This document shows positions 58,540 to 64,000 of a stretch of DNA of 64,000 nucleotides, one piece after another. The DNA is taken from NCBI RefSeq assembly GCF_029946505.1, contig NZ_JARZHG010000030.1:82381-146380 (forward strand), written 5' to 3'. Within the stretch, counting starts at the first letter, position 1, and each line of letters starts with the position of its first letter. Both the position numbers and the translations under genes were made by a program. This DNA is from Polyangium sp. y55x31. Its GTDB lineage: Bacteria; Myxococcota_A; Polyangia; Polyangiales; Polyangiaceae. The notes under the pieces are model-generated. The model did no database searches. It was not told the origin of the DNA and saw only the letters and a list, made by a program, of their open reading frames with translations.

Positions 58540-58992
58540 CTAAGCAGCCTTCCTCTCCCAGACCCGACTGTCGAGCTGGTCCTTGATCCACGAGAGGTGA
58601 CGCTGCTCGTCCGAGAAATTCCTCTCGAGGAGCGAGCGCACCTCCGTCGGCAGGTCGGCCACGTTGAGCGCGGCCTCGTAGGTGCGGTTCGTCAGCTCCT
58701 CGTTCCCCCGCATCGCGAGGAGCGCGCTGTGGTCCCCCTGGCTCGTGATGGCCGTGAAGCCCTCGATCAGGAACCCGGCCCAGGACGTCTCCACCTCCGG
58801 CTCGCCGCCGCAGACCCGTACCTGCTGCGAGAGATCACGAATATGCCGCTGATGGTCTTCCTGGAACCGGACCAGGTTGCTCCGGATCTCCTCCATCGTG
58901 CAGGCGTCGATCGCCTGCTTGTACGCATGCACCGCGTCCACGTCGAGCTTGATCAGTTTGTTCAGCTTTTGAACGACTTCGCGGTTATCCAT
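58540..58992 (-). CDS. Ferritin-like four-helix protein (DUF2383/PA2169-type)
   Basis: A 150-residue four-helix-bundle protein. Helix 1 NKLIKLDVDAVHAYKQAI, helix 2 FQEDHQRHIRDLSQQV (ExxH-type), helix 3 LAMRGNEELTNRTYEAAL, helix 4 RNFSDEQRHLSWIKDQL (ExxH-type). This is the DUF2383 arrangement, in which acidic and His residues can bind two metals. A cytosolic role in metal storage, peroxide handling or stress is likely by fold. GGAGGGAG before the ATG at 58992 decides the start. It is divergent from two more ferritin-like genes. Confidence 0.8.
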   Translation of the reverse strand: MDNREVVQKLNKLIKLDVDAVHAYKQAIDACTMEEIRSNLVRFQEDHQRHIRDLSQQVRVCGGEPEVETSWAGFLIEGFTAITSQGDHSALLAMRGNEELTNRTYEAALNVADLPTEVRSLLERNFSDEQRHLSWIKDQLDSRVWERKAA

Positions 58993-59232
58993 GGAAAACT
59001 CCCTCCTCGGGGCCCTTCCAGGCTCGCGATATCCATGGGGGACGAAGGTGCGCGGCGTCGAGCCCCGCCGCGGGAAGCTTTCGCCCACGGCGTGCAGAGG
59101 CTGCTCGTCGGCAAACTTCATTCGATCCCGGACGAAACCTCGCAAGCTTCTTGCAAGCAAGGCGGATCGGACGGCGATCCTGCGCGCCCGATCCGTGAGC
59201 CATCGCGGAGGAACCGAACGGGGAGGATTATC

Positions 59233-60405
59233 GTGTCACTCGACCTCACGAAGGAAAAGGGCGTCGCCATCGACGCCCAGGAAGACTTCACCTGGCGCGA
59301 CATGGTGCGCGAGCCGATCAGCAAGCTGAACGACGACGCTTTCACACGCCTGCGCATCATCCTCATGAACGGCATCGAGATGGAGGCGAACCGCTTCCAG
59401 CACGCCTTCGCCCGCATGAACGATCCGATGCGCGCCGAGCTCGCGAAGGTGCGGCGCATCGAGACGCACCAGCAAGTGCTCGTGAACTGGCTCCTGCCGG
59501 CGGATCAGTCGCCGCTCGAGACCACGATCGCCTACGAGCAGGTGGCCATCGAAGTGACCGCGAGCCTCGCGCTCCTCGAGCCCGATCCGTACATCGCGCA
59601 GGTGCTCCGCTTCGGGCTGCTCGAAGATTTCGATCACCTCTATCGATATTCAGCGCTCATGGACCGCCTGGAGGGCAAGGACGCGAACGCGATCCTGCAA
59701 TCGTATACCGACGTCCTGCCGGGCCGGCCCACGGTGGTCGAGCACCGGTATCCGACGGACGATCTGCGCGAGCACTACGATCGCACGACGGCCGCGCCGA
59801 TCACGAAGCTCGTGTCGCTGACGATCATGTCGGGCGAGCAGCAGACGCAGAACTACTACCAGAACATCGGGCCGCTCTTCGCCGACCCGGTGGCGCGCCT
59901 GCTCTACGCGGAGATCGCGCACATCGAGGAGCAACACGTCACGCAATACGAAGCGATCATCGACCCGAACGAGACGTGGATGGAGAAATGGCTCCTGCAC
60001 GAGTGCACGGAGGTCTGGAACTACCTCGCCTGCATGGAACAGGAGTCGAATGCGCGGCTCAAGGCCATCTGGGAGCGCATGGTGGCCTACGAGCTCGGCC
60101 ACCTGAACCACGTGATGGATCTCTTCCGGCGTGTGGAGAACCGCGATCCGTTCGAGATCATCCCGACGAGCCTGCCGGAGCGCATCAAGTACATGAGCCA
60201 CCGCGATTACGTGCGGCAGGTCCTGAAGAACGAGGTCCACCTGCGCAGCGTGGGGACCCAGTTCGTCCCGGTGAACCAGGTGCCACCGGATTCACCCTCG
60301 ATCGCCTACAACCGGCAGATCAATTCGGATGGTTCGCCCAGCCAAACCGTGGCGGCGGGCTACGTGTACACCCCCGGGAGCGAGCTCGTGAAGAAGGCGG
60401 CCTGA
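59233..60405 (+). CDS. Ferritin-like protein, double-bundle type
   Basis: A 390-residue soluble helical protein. The first half has ILMNGIEMEANRFQHAFARM, KVRRIETHQQVLVNWLLPAD and FGLLEDFDHLYRYSAL; the second has YAEIAHIEEQHVTQYEAII, LLHECTEVWNYLACMEQES and YELGHLNHVMDLFRRVE. Repeated E-x-x-H pairs at these positions suggest two ferritin-like bundles with diiron-type sites. I know no named function. GGGAGGA lies five bases before the GTG at 59233; this start also fits the first helix. The next ferritin-like gene starts 22 bases after the stop. Confidence 0.75.
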   Translation: MSLDLTKEKGVAIDAQEDFTWRDMVREPISKLNDDAFTRLRIILMNGIEMEANRFQHAFARMNDPMRAELAKVRRIETHQQVLVNWLLPADQSPLETTIAYEQVAIEVTASLALLEPDPYIAQVLRFGLLEDFDHLYRYSALMDRLEGKDANAILQSYTDVLPGRPTVVEHRYPTDDLREHYDRTTAAPITKLVSLTIMSGEQQTQNYYQNIGPLFADPVARLLYAEIAHIEEQHVTQYEAIIDPNETWMEKWLLHECTEVWNYLACMEQESNARLKAIWERMVAYELGHLNHVMDLFRRVENRDPFEIIPTSLPERIKYMSHRDYVRQVLKNEVHLRSVGTQFVPVNQVPPDSPSIAYNRQINSDGSPSQTVAAGYVYTPGSELVKKAA

Positions 60406-60427
60406 GAGGGGCTCGGAGGAGGAAATC

Positions 60428-61174
60428 ATGAAAGAGCCGACCGACATCGGGATGAACCGGACGGGGATCGGGACGAGCCCGATCGATTCGAAGGAGCTCA
60501 TCGAGGCGGCCGAAGGCACGGTGCCGAGCAGCGAGGGCGACGAGTCGGGCATCGCGAGCCTGCGGATGTCGTACGCGAGCGAGTCCGGGATCGTGGGCAC
60601 GATGCCGCCGCCGTCGAGCGTGAAGGGCGCGGTGAAATCGGTGCTCGAAGGCCTCGCAGCCAAGAACCCGGCCGTGTTCCTGGACAAACTCGCCGAGCGC
60701 CTGCAATTCGAGCGGACCGGGACACGCATGTACGAGAGCGTGCTCGCGAAGCTCGACGCGCTCGGGAGTTACGACGGCGGGCCGACGCGCGAGACGCTCC
60801 AGGAGTTCCACGACGAGGAGCTCGAGCATTTCCACGTGCTGCGGAGCGCCCTCGAGAGCATGGGCGCGGATCCGACAGCGCTCACGCCCTCGGCGGACAT
60901 CGCCGCGGTCGAGGCGTCGGGCCTGATCCAGGTCCTCAATGATCCGCGCACGACGCTGCCGCAGACGCTGCACGCGCTCCTCGTGGCGGAGCTCACCGAC
61001 AGCGAGGGCTGGGACATGCTGATCGAGCTGGCGACGAGCCTGGGGCACGAGGCGATGGCGGACGATTTCCGCGACGCCATGCGCGCCGAGGAAAAACACC
61101 TCGCGCACGTGCGGCAATGGGTGGCGAACCACGCGATGCAGGACGCGGAGGGGAGGCTCGGGCAGGCGGCCTGA
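60428..61174 (+). CDS. Ferritin-like domain protein
   Basis: A 248-residue protein. After a ~75-residue disordered leader, a four-helix bundle shows the diiron pattern: LAERLQFERTGTRMYESVL (Glu), TLQEFHDEELEHFHVLRSAL (E-x-x-H), LLVAELTDSEGWDMLIEL (Glu) and MRAEEKHLAHVRQWVANH (E-x-x-H). It may bind iron or manganese for redox protection. GGAGG eight bases before the ATG. Cotranscribed with the double-bundle gene. It ends 13 bases from the convergent PEGA gene. Confidence 0.8.
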   Translation: MKEPTDIGMNRTGIGTSPIDSKELIEAAEGTVPSSEGDESGIASLRMSYASESGIVGTMPPPSSVKGAVKSVLEGLAAKNPAVFLDKLAERLQFERTGTRMYESVLAKLDALGSYDGGPTRETLQEFHDEELEHFHVLRSALESMGADPTALTPSADIAAVEASGLIQVLNDPRTTLPQTLHALLVAELTDSEGWDMLIELATSLGHEAMADDFRDAMRAEEKHLAHVRQWVANHAMQDAEGRLGQAA

Positions 61175-61187
61175 GGAAATAGGTCGA

Positions 61188-62201
61188 TCAGAACGGGAGC
61201 GGGGGCGTCGTCACGAAAAAGGCCGGCGAGAGCTGGCCCGGTGGGATGTCCCCCCGCCCCGCGTCTTTTTCGGTCGTGAGGGCATACGCGGCGCCGCCGG
61301 CCGCGCCGCCCGCGACGACCACGCCGATCGTGGTCCAGAACCACCAGCGCGCATAAATGGGCGGCGGGCGCTGGAGGACGAGCGCGACCGTCCGCTCGCC
61401 GCCGGCGGTCACGATGACGCTGGTCTCGTAATCCACGTATTCGGGGTGCCGCGCGGCGACCTTGTGCGTCCCCGGCTCGACCAGCGTTTCGAGCGGCGCT
61501 TGCCCCGCGCTCTTGCCGTCGACGAGGACCGTCACGCCGGTCTTCGGCGCGGTCACGAGGAGCTTGCCGACCTTGGCCTTGCTCTGGAGCTGCGCATCGA
61601 GGACGTACGCGCCGGCGCCCGGCAGCTCGACGCGCGTACGATAAGGGAAAAACCCGTCCGCCTCGACGAGCACGTCGGCCGGACCGGCCTTGAGCACGAG
61701 CGGTTTGTCGAGGGGCGACATTCCGGCGACGACGTCGCGCACGAGGATCCGCGCGCCTTCGACGTTCACCTTCACGCTGAGGCGCGACAGGCGTTTTTCG
61801 ATGTTCGCAATACGATCGTTGAGCCCCGGCACCTTGGCGAGGAGGTCGGCCGGCGCCTGCGCGCGGAACGCCGTGAGTTTTTCGAGCGCCTCGGGCAACC
61901 GGTCGAGCGCTTCGAGGGCCCGGCCCATGTTGTAGAGCAGCGCCGGCTCCGGGCTGAGCGCGTACGCCTCGGTATAGGCCGCGAGCGCGTCGAGGGGGCG
62001 GAGCTTGTCCATCGCCTTGTCGCCCTCGGCCTTGCGCTCCTTGGCGCGCGCCACGAGCGCGGGATCCTGCCCGGCTGGCGGCTGCGGGGCCGCCGGCGGG
62101 GCCGCTTGCGGCGCGTCGGCGAGGGCCGCCGGGGCGATCGTCGAGCCGAGCGCGACGAGGAGGACGTGGGAAAGGCCAGCGCGGAGGCGATTTCGGCTCA
62201 T
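61188..62201 (-). CDS. Exported PEGA-domain protein with TPR-like segment
   Basis: A 337-residue exported protein. Signal peptide through APAALADA, then a TPR-like segment (~45-125: ALAAYTEAYALSPEPALLYNMGRALEAL, in part). Residues ~135-285 hold PEGA-type strands (VLVEADGFFPYRTRVELPG, KTGVTVLVDGKSAGQAPLE, GTHKVAARHPEY). A membrane helix lies at ~293-312 (WWFWTTIGVVVAGGAAGGAA), with a short tail. PEGA domains are common surface-binding modules of myxobacterial kinases and lipoproteins. It is encoded nine bases after the kinase gene, so it may be its partner or substrate. Confidence 0.8.
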   Translation of the reverse strand: MSRNRLRAGLSHVLLVALGSTIAPAALADAPQAAPPAAPQPPAGQDPALVARAKERKAEGDKAMDKLRPLDALAAYTEAYALSPEPALLYNMGRALEALDRLPEALEKLTAFRAQAPADLLAKVPGLNDRIANIEKRLSRLSVKVNVEGARILVRDVVAGMSPLDKPLVLKAGPADVLVEADGFFPYRTRVELPGAGAYVLDAQLQSKAKVGKLLVTAPKTGVTVLVDGKSAGQAPLETLVEPGTHKVAARHPEYVDYETSVIVTAGGERTVALVLQRPPPIYARWWFWTTIGVVVAGGAAGGAAYALTTEKDAGRGDIPPGQLSPAFFVTTPPLPF

Positions 62202-62210
62202 GGCGCGTTT

Positions 62211-63554
62211 CTAGAGGTGGGTCGGATCCTCCGCCGGGGGCGGGGGCGGCTTGGGAGGCTTCGGCGTGGGCGTCGGCGCGGCCGTGGCCGTCGCGTTGAC
62301 CGGCGGCGTGGCGGTCGTCGGCTCTTTTTTCGGCGCCGGTCCCACGACGGGCGACGTCGTGGGCGCAGGAACGGTCGCGGCCGCAGGCGTCGTCCCCGTC
62401 TCGGCCGCGGCCGCAGGCGTCGGCGTGATCGTGGGCGAAGGCGCGGGCGTCGCCGCGGGCGTCGGCGCCGTCGCGGTCGTGACGACCGTATCCGCGGCCG
62501 GCTCCGCAGGCTTTTTCGTCTGTGAGGCGAGCACGAACAGAAACACCCCCACGACGACCGCCGCAATGCCTGCCGACACGATCACCAAGCGCCGGGTCGA
62601 CATCGGCTCGCGAGCGGCAATGGCCGGCGTCTTCGCATTGAGGAGCGTCTGCGGCGCGGCGCCGGCCGGGCCGAAAGGCACGAGCGCGGCCATGAACGTA
62701 TCGATGTCGGGCCACCGTTCGTCGACGCGCTTGGCGAGCGCCTTCATGACCACGTCCGCGAGCTTCTGCGGCAGATCCGGCCGGAGCTCGCGCAAAGGCT
62801 TGGGCTCGTCCGCGATGATGGCCGCGAGCACGGCCGTCGCGCTCGCCTCGTCCCCGAAGGGCCCACGTCCGCCGAGCAATTCGTAGAGGACCACCCCGAG
62901 CGACCAGATGTCCGCCCGCCCGTCGACGTTTTTCGTCGACCGCACCTGCTCCGGCGACATGTATTGCGGCGTGCCGAACGCGGCCGTCGTGGCCGTCTGC
63001 GCGGCATTGTCTCGTTTGTCGAGGACCTTCGAAATGCCGAAATCGAGCACCTTGACGACGCGCCGCTGACCTTCCTGGCAAAGGTACAAATTGCCCGGCT
63101 TGATGTCGCGATGCACGACGCCCATGCGGTGCGCCTGCGCGAGCGCCTCGCACGCCGCGAGGACGTGGCCGACGGCCTCCGGATACGGGAGCGGGCCGCG
63201 GATCGCGAGCTCTTGACCGAGATCCCAGCCCTGGAGCAGCTCCATGACCATCATGGGGCTGCCGTCCGGGAGGTTGTCGACGTCGTAGACGCGCACCACG
63301 TGGGGCCCCTGGATCCGGGCCGCCGCGCGCGCCTCGCGCTCGAACCGCGCCGTCACGTCGGGCAGCGCGCGCGCGTCGGGGCGCAGGAGCTTGATGGCCA
63401 CGGCCTGCTCGGTGCGCTGGTGCCGCGCCTGCAGGACGATCCCCATGCCTCCCTGGCCGAGGACGGACTCGACGACGTACTTGCCGGCGAGCACCGTGCC
63501 CGGCGCGGGCGCGCCATCGGGCGAGGCCGGATCCCGTTCGGCGGGCTCGGTCAC
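62211..63554 (-). CDS. Ser/Thr protein kinase (PknB-type), membrane-anchored
   Basis: A 447-residue kinase. GQGGMG (~34-39), the ATP Lys in AVAIKLLRPD (~54), HRDIKPGN (~149-156), DFGISK (~171) and the APE-equivalent MSPEQVRS are all intact, so it should be active. A membrane helix follows at ~320-338 (LVIVSAGIAAVVVGVFLFVLA), then an extracytoplasmic Ala/Pro/Thr-rich tail without PASTA repeats. It should pass an envelope signal to cytoplasmic targets. The start is a GTG at 63554 that overlaps the upstream stop (GTGA). The PEGA gene follows after nine bases, so three genes form one operon. Confidence 0.9.
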   Translation of the reverse strand: MTEPAERDPASPDGAPAPGTVLAGKYVVESVLGQGGMGIVLQARHQRTEQAVAIKLLRPDARALPDVTARFEREARAAARIQGPHVVRVYDVDNLPDGSPMMVMELLQGWDLGQELAIRGPLPYPEAVGHVLAACEALAQAHRMGVVHRDIKPGNLYLCQEGQRRVVKVLDFGISKVLDKRDNAAQTATTAAFGTPQYMSPEQVRSTKNVDGRADIWSLGVVLYELLGGRGPFGDEASATAVLAAIIADEPKPLRELRPDLPQKLADVVMKALAKRVDERWPDIDTFMAALVPFGPAGAAPQTLLNAKTPAIAAREPMSTRRLVIVSAGIAAVVVGVFLFVLASQTKKPAEPAADTVVTTATAPTPAATPAPSPTITPTPAAAAETGTTPAAATVPAPTTSPVVGPAPKKEPTTATPPVNATATAAPTPTPKPPKPPPPPAEDPTHL

Positions 63555-64000
63555 GGGCGCAGCCTACGCGTGAGCGCGTCCTGTGTGAAGAGGCGAACGC
63601 GGCGAAGGGTCGCCGTCTTGGGTTCGGGGGGAGGCGGGGGCGCGACAGGCAGCTCGACGGTCCCGCAGTTGTTGACCCCGCCCTGTCCCGCGCCGCCGTC
63701 GGGGCAGACTTCAATCGGACCACCGACGCCGCCGGCGCCGCCCACGCCGCTGGAGCCAGCCGCGCCACCCACGCCGCCGGTCATCCCGCTGCCGACGGAG
63801 CCGCCGCTGCCACCCGCGCCGCCCGCGCCGCCCACGCCGCCGGTCATCCCGCTGCCGACGGAACCACCGCTGCCGCCGGCGCCGCCTGCGCCTCCCACGC
63901 CGCCAGTCATCCCGCTGCCGCCGCTTCCTCCCACGCCGCCGCCGGCGCCGCCGGCGCCCACGGGGCCGGTCACGCCGGTGCCGCCCGCGCCGCCGAGGCC
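63551..64000 (-). CDS. Gly-rich repeat protein, 5' end outside the window
   Basis: The last ~150 codons of a longer gene. The N-terminal part seen is almost pure Gly with Ala, Ser, Val and Met in 21-residue repeats built on GSGMTGGVGGAGGAGGSGG. A short domain with VCPDGGAGQGGVNNCG (two Cys) and a basic end (RRVRLFTQDALTRRLRP) follow. Gly-rich segments of this kind are common linkers in exported myxobacterial proteins. The stop overlaps the kinase start, so this gene is the first visible member of the kinase operon. Function unknown. Confidence 0.65.
   Translation of the reverse strand, partial: GLGGAGGTGVTGPVGAGGAGGGVGGSGGSGMTGGVGGAGGAGGSGGSVGSGMTGGVGGAGGAGGSGGSVGSGMTGGVGGAAGSSGVGGAGGVGGPIEVCPDGGAGQGGVNNCGTVELPVAPPPPPEPKTATLRRVRLFTQDALTRRLRP
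63771..63930. repeat. 63-bp tandem repeats in the Gly-rich gene
   Basis: The marker TCATCCCGCT recurs at 63781, 63844 and 63907, exactly 63 bases apart, within highly similar units. Each unit encodes 21 residues of the Gly-rich linker. Copy number could change in frame. Confidence 0.85.

Overview
The window is very GC-rich, densely coding DNA with strong G/C at third codon positions. It looks like the chromosome of a myxobacterium, most likely of the Polyangium/Sorangium type (Polyangiales). Reasons: a block of gliding-motility (Glt) proteins, an OmpA-type porin with thrombospondin-3 repeats, a Pro/Ala/Thr-tailed Ser/Thr kinase next to a PEGA-domain protein, a DUF2330 protein with a MYXO-CTERM-like tail, many Gly- or Pro-rich exported proteins, and frequent 1-4 base stop/start overlaps. 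I see no rRNA, tRNA, CRISPR array, transposase or phage gene. The genus is an inference.

Layout. 1-7.3 kb: YbjN-like and TonB-like genes, an SDR dehydrogenase, a flippase-like membrane protein, a SUKH-like protein, an RluA-family pseudouridine synthase and a small conserved gene. 7.3-9.8 kb: a ParE-type toxin-antitoxin pair abutting maf and a membrane glycosyltransferase. 10-12.9 kb: an OmpA/TSP3 porin coupled to a PPC (DUF296) protein. 12.9-27.6 kb: a long minus-strand block with a polysaccharide export (OPX) lipoprotein, its beta-barrel and a coiled-coil partner, then the Glt-like block (GltG-, GltE-, GltD- and GltC-like proteins plus three small or unnamed members). An ECF sigma/anti-sigma pair diverges from its head at 28 kb. 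29.7-35 kb: a lipoprotein, a PilZ protein and an ArnT-like glycosyltransferase. 35.2-38.2 kb: era-der, with an unusual Era. 38.2-41.2 kb: a membrane protein with a possible helix-hairpin-helix tail and two small membrane proteins. 41.4-45.7 kb: two exported esterase lipoproteins. 46.6-49.8 kb: an OPT transporter and an MpaB/latex-clearing-like oxygenase. 50.1-58.4 kb: DUF2330, MBL hydrolase, SDR, PRODH-like, GNAT, small proteins and a radical SAM enzyme. 58.5-61.2 kb: three adjacent ferritin-like genes. 61.2-64 kb: PEGA protein, kinase and a Gly-rich protein cut by the window edge.

How they fit together. The 15.7-27.6 kb block encodes periplasmic and outer-membrane TPR proteins plus an inner-membrane anchored linker, consistent with a gliding-motility envelope complex; the neighbouring OPX/beta-barrel pair could export a surface polysaccharide. 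Era and Der form a ribosome-assembly operon. The kinase, PEGA and Gly-rich genes form a signalling/envelope operon.

The most unusual non-coding signal is a family of compound palindromic elements found at three of the ten convergent gene junctions (6541-6646, 31538-31846, 49845-50134). Each carries central 11-14 bp perfect hairpins, and the two long copies have outer arms that are inverted copies of each other. The most unusual gene-level signal is Era with a ~145-residue Arg/Gly/Pro-rich N-terminal extension that cannot be removed by choosing a later start, plus a ~55-residue acidic tail.
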